The notes beneath the pieces are model-generated. The model made no database searches, was not told the DNA's origin, and saw nothing but the letters and a program-made list of their open reading frames with translations. Positions 23,938 to 32,445 of a DNA stretch of 64,000 nucleotides are shown piece by piece. The stretch is from an uncultured Pseudodesulfovibrio sp. GTDB lineage: Bacteria; Desulfobacterota; Desulfovibrionia; Desulfovibrionales; Desulfovibrionaceae. The first letter of the stretch is position 1; each line of letters starts with the position of its first letter. The stretch lies in NCBI RefSeq assembly GCF_963662885.1, contig NZ_OY760065.1:72001-136000 (forward strand). The letters are read 5' to 3'. Made by a program: the position numbers and the translations under genes.

Positions 23938-26900
23938 ATGAAACTCGACCGCCGAAGCTTCATGAAGCTCGCAGGCTCCGGAGCGGCGTGTCTCACCCTC
24001 GGTCAGCTTGGAGTCAGCCTGACTCCGATCAAGGCCTACGCAGCGGAGCTCAAGATCTCCGGTGCCAAAGAGGTTGTGACGGTCTGTCCGTTCTGTTCGG
24101 TGAGCTGCCACATCATCGGCTACGTCAAGGACGGTAAGCTCGTGAACACTGAGGGCGATCCGGACTACCCCATCAACGAAGGCTCTCTGTGTGCCAAGGG
24201 TGCGGCCATGTTCACCATGACCACCAGCCATCACCGCCTGCAGAAACCTCTGTACCGTGCTCCCTACAGCGACAAGTGGGAAGAGAAGAGCTGGGACTGG
24301 ATGCTGGACCGCATCGCGCGCCGCATCAAGGACACCCGCGACAAGGATATCATCCTCAAGGATGACAAGGGCAAAACCGTCAACCGTCTCGAATCCATGT
24401 TCCTGCTGGGTACCTCCCACGCAGGCAACGAGGAATGTGCCATCGCTCATCAGGCGATGCGCGGCCTGGGTGTCGTCCACATGGACCACCAGGCACGTAT
24501 CTGACACAGCGCCACAGTTGCGGCTCTGGGAGAGTCGTTCGGACGCGGTGCGATGACCAACCATTGGATCGACATCAAGAATGCCGATGCAATCCTTATC
24601 ATGGGCAGCAATGCTGCCGAACATCATCCGATTTCATTCAAGTGGGTGTTGCAGGCCAAGGACAAGGGAGCCACGGTAATGCACGTGGATCCGAAGTTCT
24701 CGCGCACTTCAGCTCGCTCGGATTTCCATGTCCCCTTGCGGTCCGGTACGGACATCGCTTTCCTGGGTGGCATGATCAAGTACATCGTCGACAATGAGAA
24801 GTATTTCCACGAATACGTGGCGCAGTACACCAACGCCGCGCTCGTCGTGGGCAAGGACTATGGTTTCAAGGACGGTATCTTCACCGGCTACGACGCCAAG
24901 ACCCGCTCCTACGACAAGAGCAAATGGGGCTTCGAGATGGATGCGAACGGCGTCCCTGTTCGCGATACCAGCCTCAAGAACCCCCGTTGCGTGTTCCAGC
25001 TTCTCAAGGAGCATTATTCCCGCTACGACCTGGATACCGTTTCCACCACCACGGGCGTGTCCAAGGAAGACCTGCTCAAGGTGTACGAGGCCTTTGCGGC
25101 CACCGGCACGCCGGACAAGGCCGGAACCGTGATGTACGCCCTGGGCTGGACCCAGCATACGGTGGGCGTCCAGAACATTCGTTCCGCGGCCATAATCCAG
25201 CTCCTGCTGGGCAACATCGGCGTGGCCGGCGGCGGCATCAACGCCCTTCGTGGCGAGCCCAACGTTCAGGGCTCCACCGACCACACTTTGCTGTACCACA
25301 TCATCCCGGGTTACATGGCCATGCCCCACAACGGCTGGCAGACCTATGACGAGTACATCAAGGGCAACACTCCGGCGACCAATGACCCCATGTCCGCCAA
25401 CTGGTGGCAGAACAAGCCCAAGTACTTCGCCAGCCTGCTCAAGGCCTGGTATGGCGATCACGCTACCAAGGAAAACGGCTTCTGCTACGAACTGCTGCCG
25501 AAGATCGAAAAGGGCGAGGACTACTCCTACATGTTCCTCTTCGATCGGATGTATCAGAACAAGATCCGGGGCGGCATCATCATCGGCCTGAACCCGATGA
25601 ACTCCGTGCCCAACTCCAACAAGGTCCGCAAGGCCCTCGACAACCTGGAGTGGCTGGTCACGTCCGAGCTGCATCACTCGGAGACCACCGACAACTGGCA
25701 TCGTCCGGGTGTTGATCCCAAGAAGATCAAGACCGAGGTCTTCCTCCTGCCTTCGGCCCACCGGCTGGAGAAGGAGGGGTCGGTTACCAACTCCGGCCGC
25801 TGGCTGCTGTGGCATTATCAGGCCATCAAGCCCGCCTACGAGGCCCGCTCTTTTGGTGACCTGTTCTGCGGGTTCATGAAGCGCGTTCAGGACCTGTACG
25901 GGAAGGAGGGCGGTACGCTGCCCGAAGCCGTCACCTGGCTCGACTATCCCGAGACCTACGACGCGGACGATCTCTGCCAGCGCATCAACGGCCGTTTCAC
26001 CGTGGACACCAAGGTCAAGGACAAGCTGTACAAGAAGGGCCAACAGGTGCCTTCGTTCACCGCGCTCAACGACGATGGCTCGACCATGAGCCTGAACTGG
26101 CTCTATGCGGGCAGCTACACCGAAGAAGACGGCAACAAGTGCAAACGCCGGTCCACCAAGCAGACCGAGATGCAGGCCAACATCGGCCTGTTCCCGAACT
26201 GGTCCTGGTGCTGGCCGGTCAACCGCCGCATCCTGTACAACCGCGCTTCGGTCGATATGAACGGCAAGCCGTACAATCCGGCCAAGGCGGTCATCGAGTG
26301 GAAGGACGGCAAGTGGGTCGGCGACGTGCCCGATGGCGGCTGGCCTCCCATGGCCACCGGCAAGGGCCGGTACCCGTTCATCATGTCCAAGCACGGCTTT
26401 GGCCAGATCTTCGGTCCCGGTCGACAGGACGGCCCGTTCTCCGAACACTACGAGCCGGTCGAGACCCCGGTGGATTCGAACAAGTTCTCCAAGCAGCTTA
26501 ACAGCCCGGTGTACAAGTTCGTTTCCTCCAACATGGACAAGCTCGCCAAGCCCGCTGATCCCAAGTATCCGATCGTGCTGACCACCTACAGCCTGACCGA
26601 ACATTGGTGCGGTGGCGGCGAGACCCGGAACATTCCGAACCTGCTCGAGGCCGAACCCCAGCAGTACGTCGAGATGAGTCCGGAACTGGCTCAGGAAAAG
26701 GGCATCAAGAACGGCGACGGCGTGATCATCGAATCCGCTCGCGGCACGGTCGAGGCCATAGCCATGGTCACGGTCCGCATGCGGCCGCTCAAGGTGCACG
26801 GACGCATCATCCATGAAATCGGCATGCCGTTCTGCTTCGGCTGGACGACTCCGGGAACCGGTGACGCCACCAACAGGCTGACGCCTTCGGTGGGCGACCC

Positions 26901-26979
26901 GAACACCACCATTCCCGAGTACAAAGCCTGCTGCGTGAACGTTCGCAAGGCCGACAAGCTCACTGAGCTGGCAACCTAA
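23938..26979 (+). CDS. fdhA: formate dehydrogenase alpha subunit, selenocysteine-containing
   Basis: Oxidises formate to CO2 at a Mo/W-bis-pterin centre, probably in the periplasm. It has 1013 residues including selenocysteine 189, encoded by the in-frame TGA at 24502-24504 in the context HQARI-Sec-HSATVAAL. The twin-arginine signal (DRRSFMKLAG, residues 4-13) ends near AYA-A at 35. A [4Fe-4S] site is formed by C50-x2-C53-x3-C57 and a distal Cys in SLCAKGAA. Downstream of Sec, GRGAMTNHW and IMGSNAAEHHP are typical. AAGGAGG precedes the ATG. It is followed by fdhB after 11 bases. Naive translation would split it at the TGA. Tungsten versus molybdenum cannot be decided here. Confidence 0.96.
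24502..24545 (+). promoter_or_regulatory. UGA-Sec codon and bacterial SECIS region
   Basis: The in-frame TGA is followed by about 40 bases that should form the SelB-binding hairpin. The spacing and position match formate dehydrogenase genes of enterobacteria. I infer the hairpin (GTTGC and GGCTCT segments near 24517-24527) but cannot fold it reliably by eye. Confidence 0.75.
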
Positions 26980-26990
26980 GGAGATGCGCC

Positions 26991-27725
26991 ATGTCTAAGT
27001 CATTCTTGATAGACACCTCCCGCTGCACCGCGTGCCGCGGATGTCAGATAGCCTGCAAGGAGTGGCATGAACTGCCCGCGAACAAGACGACCCAGTACCA
27101 TTGGGGCAGTCATCAGAATCCGCAGGACCTGAACCCGAACAACTACAAACTGGTTCGCTTCAGCGAACACCTCGAGGACGGCGTGATCCGCTGGAACTTC
27201 TTCCCGGAACAATGCCGTCATTGCGTCGTCCCTCCGTGCAAGGAGCTGGGTGACGTGTACGTCGAAGAGGCTATTGTCCAGGACGAAAAGACCGGCGCGG
27301 TGCTCTTTACCGAGAAGACCAAGAAATTCTCCAAGGAAGAGGCCGAAGAGGTCCGTGAAGCGTGTCCGTACAATATCCCGCGGCGCAACGATGAATCCGG
27401 ATTGATGAGCAAGTGCACCATGTGCAACGACCGCGTGCACGCGGGCATGCTGCCCTCCTGCGTCAAGGTCTGTCCCACCGGGACCATGAACTTCGGGGAG
27501 CGCGAGGAGATGTTGGCCCTGGCCGAAAAGCGCCTCGCCATCCTGAAGAATAAATGGCCCAAGGCCATGCTCGCCGATCCCGACGACGTCAACGTGATCT
27601 ATCTGCTTATCGACGAACCCGCGAACTACTTTGAACACGCGGTTGCCGAGGCCAATATCGGGCCCATGTCGAAGAAGCAGTTCCTTGCCACCCTGGCAAG
27701 ACCCTTCAAGGCCATGAAGGCATAA
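26991..27725 (+). CDS. fdhB: formate dehydrogenase beta (iron-sulfur) subunit
   Basis: A 244-residue ferredoxin-like subunit that takes electrons from the catalytic subunit. Clusters are seen in CTACRGCQIACKEW (from residue 12), CRHCVVPPC, ACPYNIP, CTMC and CVKVCPTG, enough for three to four [4Fe-4S] centres. There is no C-terminal transmembrane helix and no signal peptide, so it is a soluble partner carried out with FdhA by the Tat system. No cytochrome subunit follows, so electrons probably go to soluble periplasmic cytochrome c3 (inference). Confidence 0.95.
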   Translation: MSKSFLIDTSRCTACRGCQIACKEWHELPANKTTQYHWGSHQNPQDLNPNNYKLVRFSEHLEDGVIRWNFFPEQCRHCVVPPCKELGDVYVEEAIVQDEKTGAVLFTEKTKKFSKEEAEEVREACPYNIPRRNDESGLMSKCTMCNDRVHAGMLPSCVKVCPTGTMNFGEREEMLALAEKRLAILKNKWPKAMLADPDDVNVIYLLIDEPANYFEHAVAEANIGPMSKKQFLATLARPFKAMKA

Positions 27726-27746
27726 CCTGATTAAGTCTCCGCTAAC

Positions 27747-27777
27747 GGCCGGAGCGTTCTGCAAGAGCGCTCCGGCC
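27747..27777 (+). other. intercistronic hairpin between fdhB and fdhE
   Basis: GGCCGGAGCG and CGCTCCGGCC form a perfect 10-bp stem with an 11-base loop. No T-run follows, so it is more likely a message-stabilising or processing element that separates structural genes from maturation genes than a terminator. Confidence 0.6.
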
Positions 27778-27801
27778 CGAAGCGGGAAAACGGAGAACTC
27801 C

Positions 27802-28716
27802 ATGAAATCGGCTACCGACCGGAAAACAGTTGTCTCGACCCTCGACGCCATCAAGAAACGCGCTCCCGCCTATACTGAACTGGCCGATAAATTCGGCCCG
27901 CTGTTTCTGGAACAGGCCCGGCTGAGCGAAGAATGCGCGGCAGAGGGATTGGCCCTGCCCGAGATTGATCCGGCGCGCGCCAACCAGGGCGTCCCCATTC
28001 TGGTGGACACGGACCTTTCCCCCTGGGCGGAGAGTCTGAAGAAGTCGGCGGCGGCCATGCTGCCCCTGCTCTTCGACGTCCTCGGTCTTGAAAAAGAGGC
28101 GTGGGAAAAGCTTGAACGGTTCATGGACGATTCCGACGGCATTGCGGGGCTTGCTCAGGCTCGAATCGAAGGCAACTGGAAACACTTTGAGAGCACCTCC
28201 GTACAGCTCGGCATCACACCGTATACCACGCTGCTGTATATTTCAGAGGCCGTTTTCTCGCCTGTTCTGCGCGCGTTGGCCGCAGGCCTGGGCGAGCCCC
28301 TCTCCAAAATGGGCTGGGACGAAGGGTACTGCCCCGTGTGCGGCGCCACGCCGTCCATCGCCCAGCTTTCGCCCAGGGAAGTGACCGAGCTGGATCAACT
28401 GGTCGGCGGCGGTGGCAAGAAGTTTCTGCACTGCTCCCTGTGCGGCCATGACTGGCGGTACAAGCGCAATGCCTGTCCGGCCTGCGGAAACGACGAGAAC
28501 GAATCACGCGAAGTGTTCTATCAGGACAAAGCCAAATTTGAGCGCATCGAGGCCTGCCACAAGTGCGGCAAGTACTGCCTGAGCATCGACATGCGTGAAT
28601 GCGAGCCGCTTCCGGATCTGGACGTTGCGCAGATCGGCTTGATCCATCTGGATATGTTTGCCCGCGAGCACGACCTGAGCCCCATTTCCTCGACCCTCTG
28701 GAACAGTCTGGAGTAA
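27802..28716 (+). CDS. fdhE: formate dehydrogenase accessory protein FdhE
   Basis: A 304-residue maturation factor. The C-terminal half carries four CxxC metal knuckles: YCPVCGATPS, HCSLCGHDW, ACPACGN and CHKCGKYC, the rubredoxin-like fold of FdhE that binds the catalytic subunit before Tat export. The N-terminal half is helical and variable. The gene follows fdhB after a hairpin and precedes fdhD by 2 bases. Cytoplasmic. Confidence 0.93.
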   Translation: MKSATDRKTVVSTLDAIKKRAPAYTELADKFGPLFLEQARLSEECAAEGLALPEIDPARANQGVPILVDTDLSPWAESLKKSAAAMLPLLFDVLGLEKEAWEKLERFMDDSDGIAGLAQARIEGNWKHFESTSVQLGITPYTTLLYISEAVFSPVLRALAAGLGEPLSKMGWDEGYCPVCGATPSIAQLSPREVTELDQLVGGGGKKFLHCSLCGHDWRYKRNACPACGNDENESREVFYQDKAKFERIEACHKCGKYCLSIDMRECEPLPDLDVAQIGLIHLDMFAREHDLSPISSTLWNSLE

Positions 28717-28718
28717 CC

Positions 28719-29507
28719 ATGGCCTCATCGTCGCATCTCAAGGCCGTCATTGGCCGGGCGGAGTCGAAACGGACCGAAGGCCCGGCTGAAGCCCGGCCCC
28801 TGCAGCTGGCCTGTCCGGTAACCATTCAGCGGTATGCGGCTGGGAAGCTGTCCTTCAAGGACGATCAGATCGCCGAGGAAGCGGATATCCGTCTGACCGT
28901 AAACGGCAGGGCCGAGGCCGTCCTGGCAAGGACGCCCGGTGACGATTTGAACTTGGTGGCGGGCTATCTGTTCGCTCAATCCAGGGTCATGTGTCCGGAG
29001 GATATCGTCAGCATCGCCTTTTCCTACCACGGTCCGTCGCGGGTGGATGTGGATCTCAAGACCCCGGTGGCCGTGCGGCGGATTTACCCCTCGCCACGGC
29101 CGGTGCACATAGCCCCGGAGTTGCTTTTTGATCTGAAGGATGTCTTCGAACGACGGCAGAGTCTGTTCAAGAACACCGGTTCCACCCATGCGGCAGCCCT
29201 GTTTTCAGTGGAAGGGGAGTTGATCTCCTACGGTGAGGATGTGGGACGGCACAACGCCTTTGACAAGGCTGTGGGGCGGGCCTTGCTCGAAGGAACCCTG
29301 GAATCGGTGACCATCGCCATGCTCTCGTCACGACTGGCACTTGAGCTCGCCACCAAGGCGACTACGGCCAATATTCCTGTCCTGTGCGGGTTCTCGGCCG
29401 CGACGAGCTCGGCCATTACCTATGCCGAACGCAACAATTTAAGCCTTGTAGGGCGGATAAAGGACGATTCCTTCAATGTCTACGCGAACGGTTGGCGGTT
29501 TCGCTAG
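28719..29507 (+). CDS. fdhD: FdhD-family formate dehydrogenase maturation protein lacking CxxC
   Basis: A 262-residue FdhD-family protein. In E. coli, FdhD passes sulfur from IscS to the formate dehydrogenase cofactor through C121 and C124 in a CGVCG loop. The family motifs TGSTHAAAL (153-161), GEDVGRHNAFDK (172-183), SSRLALEL and FSAATSSA are present. The loop that should hold CxxC (about residues 115-135, RRIYPSPRPVHI) has no cysteine; the only ones are C32, C92 and C223. It may work by another cysteine or only as a cofactor-binding chaperone. Start ATG at 28719 is 2 bases after fdhE. Confidence 0.9.
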   Translation: MASSSHLKAVIGRAESKRTEGPAEARPLQLACPVTIQRYAAGKLSFKDDQIAEEADIRLTVNGRAEAVLARTPGDDLNLVAGYLFAQSRVMCPEDIVSIAFSYHGPSRVDVDLKTPVAVRRIYPSPRPVHIAPELLFDLKDVFERRQSLFKNTGSTHAAALFSVEGELISYGEDVGRHNAFDKAVGRALLEGTLESVTIAMLSSRLALELATKATTANIPVLCGFSAATSSAITYAERNNLSLVGRIKDDSFNVYANGWRFR

Positions 29508-29566
29508 GGACTGGGAAGAGGAATAAGAAGTGAAGCCTGAATACAGGCGGTTACGTGGATGACATC

Positions 29567-29603
29567 AAGGCGTGCAGGGAAAACCCCTTGCACGCCTTTT
29601 TCG
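29567..29603 (+). terminator. terminator of the fdh operon
   Basis: AAGGCGTGCA (29567-29576) and TGCACGCCTT (29589-29598) form a 10-bp stem with GGG/CCC able to extend it, followed by TTTC. Confidence 0.85.
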
Positions 29604-29619
29604 TGTGCTTTCGTGCGGA

Positions 29620-30183
29620 TCAGTTCTCGCCAAGAATCTGTTTCTTGAAGCTCCTGCCGGGACCCGGTTTGGGGCCGATCCAGGTGGCCAGGATGGCATC
29701 TGCGAAATCCTTGCCCGGGATGCCGCCCTTGGCGACTCCGGCGACCATGACATCGGTACCGGTGGCAGGATCATATGTGAAGCCCATCTCCTGGCCTTCC
29801 TTGATGTCGCTCATCATCGCGTTCAGTTGGTCGAATTGGTCCCTCAGTTCCGGGGTAATACCCTGCACATTGGCCTCAAGGCCCTCGATCCATGCCTCAC
29901 GGATGGCCTTGGCGTCCACGTCGCGGACAAAGTGCATGACCATCATGCGCGGCGCTTCCTTTTGCAGGATCGCTTCCGGGTCGCTTGATTTGCTGGTCAG
30001 ATACAACCCGGCGACATACACGTCGAAGACGAACTTTTCACGCAGGGCGATGCCGTTGAGCACAAGCTTTTGCGCGCCAACCTCTACGGATTCGGGGAGG
30101 GATACGCCCGCCAGTTCGGCCGCCTGGGCCGGGGACAGGCAGAGCAGGGTAAACAACAGGGCAGCGCAGAAAAGACGTTTCAT
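29620..30183 (-). CDS. exported chalcone-isomerase-like protein
   Basis: A 187-residue protein with a Sec signal peptide (MKRLFCAALLFTLLCLSPAQ, cleavage near AQA-A). The mature part has the bacterial chalcone-isomerase-like pattern: LNGIALREKFVFDVYVAGLY, then MVMHFVRDVDAKAI and a C-terminal GKDFADAILATWIG. Plant relatives are flavonoid enzymes or fatty-acid-binding proteins; bacterial ones are of unknown role, perhaps lipid binding. It follows the alpha/beta hydrolase after 9 bases. Confidence 0.85.
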   Translation of the reverse strand: MKRLFCAALLFTLLCLSPAQAAELAGVSLPESVEVGAQKLVLNGIALREKFVFDVYVAGLYLTSKSSDPEAILQKEAPRMMVMHFVRDVDAKAIREAWIEGLEANVQGITPELRDQFDQLNAMMSDIKEGQEMGFTYDPATGTDVMVAGVAKGGIPGKDFADAILATWIGPKPGPGRSFKKQILGEN

Positions 30184-30192
30184 GGGGCCTCC

Positions 30193-31059
30193 TCAGGCGT
30201 TCAAGGTGTCCATAAAACCGGCAATGGTCCGGTTGAACTCTTCGGGTTGCTCGTAAAAGGGCATATGTCCGCTTTTGTCCAGGATGACGAATCTGGACTC
30301 AGGCAGGGAAGCGGCCACGAACCGGCCGGCGGAAGGGCCGTAGCACATGTGCAGGGAGCGGCCGTAGACCACCAGCGCGGGAACGCTGATGGAGGGCAGC
30401 GCCGGCGTGTAGTCGCGTCGGGCGTAATCCTGATAGATGGCGGCGGCGGTTTCAGGGCCGGCTTTGAGCTGTTCGGCGGCCATCCATTTCAGGGCGTGTT
30501 CCGGAGCGTGCCCCGGAAGGAACATGGCGTTGACGAACCGCTTTGCGAATCCCTTGCGGTCCTCTTGCATAGCGGCCAGATCCTCGCGCATGGGCTCTTC
30601 GTTGTGGCCGTGGCATTTGTGCACATTCCACGGCGCCGGTGACATCGGGTAGGGACCGGTCTCGACCAGTCCGAGTCCGGCTAATCGGTCCGCGCCGAAA
30701 CGCTGCCAGTACTCCAGAACCACGGAGCCACCCATGGACCAGCCCAGGAGCATGACACGGGTCAACCCCAATGCGGTGATCACCTCGCGCACATCCAGGG
30801 CGTAACGAGGGACGTTGTGGCCTCGGGGCGTGGTCTGGGAACGACCGTGACCTCTGAAGTCCACGGTCACCACCTGGTGGGTGTCGGCCAATTGGGCCTG
30901 GCGGCGCCAGAACAGGGAGCTCATGGTCCAGCCGTGGAGCAGGACCAGAGGCATGCCGGTACCGCGAATCTCCACCCACAGGCGAACGCCGTCGGTGGTC
31001 TGCACCCATCCGGCCACCTGGTTTTCACCGGTGGTCTCCACGGCCTCGAACCGATCCAT
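30193..31059 (-). CDS. alpha/beta hydrolase
   Basis: A 288-residue alpha/beta-hydrolase-fold protein. The oxyanion region is VLLHGWTMS, the nucleophile elbow is GWSMGGS, and the terminal catalytic histidine is in KSGHMPF. Cap residues contain a His-rich stretch (HKCHGHNEE). The start at 31059 follows the trmO stop by 4 bases; a longer start would run into trmO. Substrate unknown. No signal peptide. Confidence 0.88.
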   Translation of the reverse strand: MDRFEAVETTGENQVAGWVQTTDGVRLWVEIRGTGMPLVLLHGWTMSSLFWRRQAQLADTHQVVTVDFRGHGRSQTTPRGHNVPRYALDVREVITALGLTRVMLLGWSMGGSVVLEYWQRFGADRLAGLGLVETGPYPMSPAPWNVHKCHGHNEEPMREDLAAMQEDRKGFAKRFVNAMFLPGHAPEHALKWMAAEQLKAGPETAAAIYQDYARRDYTPALPSISVPALVVYGRSLHMCYGPSAGRFVAASLPESRFVILDKSGHMPFYEQPEEFNRTIAGFMDTLNA

Positions 31060-31063
31060 CAAA

Positions 31064-31468
31064 CTATTTTTCCCGTGGTTTGGGTTTGATGTCCACGACG
31101 GGCGTCCCGTCAATGGCCTCCAGCGGCTCCACCACCAGAGTCAGGGGGGCCTCAATGGCAACCAAAGTGACGCGGTGCAGGCCGATGGGATTGGGACGAT
31201 CCGGAGAGCGGGTGGAGAACACCCCGCGTATGGGATTGCTCTTGTTGCCCCGGGGATGGACCTTGAGGACGGAACGGTCGGATTTGTGGAACCAGGTGAA
31301 CAGTTCGAGCTTCGCGCCCGGCTCAAGGCCGTCCAGGGCCTCGGCATAAGCCGGGTCCATGACGATACGGGCGCGCACGGCCCCTTCCTCGTCTTCCATC
31401 TTGGGAGCCGAGTCGAGGTCCTTGATCGTCGATTGAATGGTACCGATGATGACCAGTTCCTTGTCCAT
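31064..31468 (-). CDS. TrmO-family tRNA methyltransferase
   Basis: A 134-residue protein of the TsaA/YaeB/VirR family, whose characterised E. coli member TrmO methylates N6 of t6A37 in threonine tRNA using SAM. Signatures: GVFSTRSPDRPNPIGLHRV and DGTPVVDIKP. It is shorter than E. coli TrmO (about 235) because the C-terminal domain is absent, as in many deltaproteobacterial and archaeal homologues, so the tRNA role is likely but not certain. It sits between thiL and the hydrolase. Confidence 0.82.
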   Translation of the reverse strand: MDKELVIIGTIQSTIKDLDSAPKMEDEEGAVRARIVMDPAYAEALDGLEPGAKLELFTWFHKSDRSVLKVHPRGNKSNPIRGVFSTRSPDRPNPIGLHRVTLVAIEAPLTLVVEPLEAIDGTPVVDIKPKPREK

Positions 31469-31479
31469 GGGGCCTCCCT

Positions 31480-32439
31480 TTATTGGCTGAAGTGGTCGAA
31501 TCCGGGGTTGTCGAACGGTTTGCCGTTGAGAATGATGCCGGGCTCTTTGGTGACCGTGCCGATTTCGGTGAATCCGGGTACGGACCTCGCCTTGCCCGCG
31601 TCGAACGGGGAGACCGCGCCGAGCAGGGAGTAATCCTCACCGCCCAGTACGGCGAATTCCAGAGGATCGAGGCCTGCAGCCTTGCACCATGTATGGATGT
31701 CGCCATGCAGGGCGTTGGGGTCGATGGTCAGATTCGCGCCCAGGTTCGGGCCGATGAAGCGGGGCAGGTCGCGGGCCAGACCGTCTGACAGGTCCATGAG
31801 TCCTTTCACGCCTGCGGTGTTCAGCAGCGTGCCGATCATCACCTTGGGCTTGGGGCGCAGATGAGCCATGACTGCGGCGGGCATGGTCTCGCGCGCCTTG
31901 AGCCCCTCGGCTTCCAGGGCCATTAGCCCGGTGCGGGCCAGGCCGATTTCGCCAACGGTGAACAGGATGTCCCCGAACGCGCAGTTGCCGCGCCGCAGAA
32001 AACCTGTGGAGCCGGGTGCGCCAAAGGCGGAGATGGACACGCCCAACCGTTTGGAACGGCTCAGGTCGCCGCCGGCCAGGACCATATCGTTCTGGCGGGC
32101 CAGCCCTGCCATGGACTTGAAGAATTCATCCCAGAACTCGTCCGGGAGGTCGGTCGGGGCCATCAGATCCATGGTGAAAGCCACGGGCTTGGCTCCCATG
32201 GCCGCGATGTCGCTGATGTTCACGGCCAGGGCCTTGTACCCTATGTCCGCGGCCGAGAAGTAGTCGCGCCGGAAATGCTCGTCCTCGAGAAAGAGGTCCG
32301 AGGTGACGCAGTAGTCCGTCCCGCCCCGCAGCACGGCGCAGTCGTCGCCCCGGCCCAGGGCCAGGAAATCGTGCTCGCGGGAAAAGTGGCTGTCGATCAG
32401 TTCCAGAAAGTGAGCTTCGCTTCGCATATCGTTATCCAT
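31480..32439 (-). CDS. thiL: thiamine-monophosphate kinase
   Basis: A 319-residue ATP-dependent kinase of the PurM-like fold that makes thiamine diphosphate, the cofactor of IlvB. Visible: GRGDDCAVL near residue 30, VNISDIAAMGAKP, LAGGDLSRS, LMDLSDGLARDL and VLGGEDYSLL. Length is normal. Its start lies 6 bases after the stop of the helicase gene. Confidence 0.94.
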   Translation of the reverse strand: MDNDMRSEAHFLELIDSHFSREHDFLALGRGDDCAVLRGGTDYCVTSDLFLEDEHFRRDYFSAADIGYKALAVNISDIAAMGAKPVAFTMDLMAPTDLPDEFWDEFFKSMAGLARQNDMVLAGGDLSRSKRLGVSISAFGAPGSTGFLRRGNCAFGDILFTVGEIGLARTGLMALEAEGLKARETMPAAVMAHLRPKPKVMIGTLLNTAGVKGLMDLSDGLARDLPRFIGPNLGANLTIDPNALHGDIHTWCKAAGLDPLEFAVLGGEDYSLLGAVSPFDAGKARSVPGFTEIGTVTKEPGIILNGKPFDNPGFDHFSQ

Positions 32440-32445
32440 ACTCCA

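Noticed and set aside
24502..24504. The TGA in fdhA as a nonsense mutation making a pseudogene
   Set aside because: Its position and flanks match the selenocysteine site of formate dehydrogenases, and the frame is intact on both sides.
24709..26814. A minus-strand frame of about 700 codons across fdhA
   Set aside because: Shadow of the fdhA coding frame; the sense strand has all formate dehydrogenase motifs.
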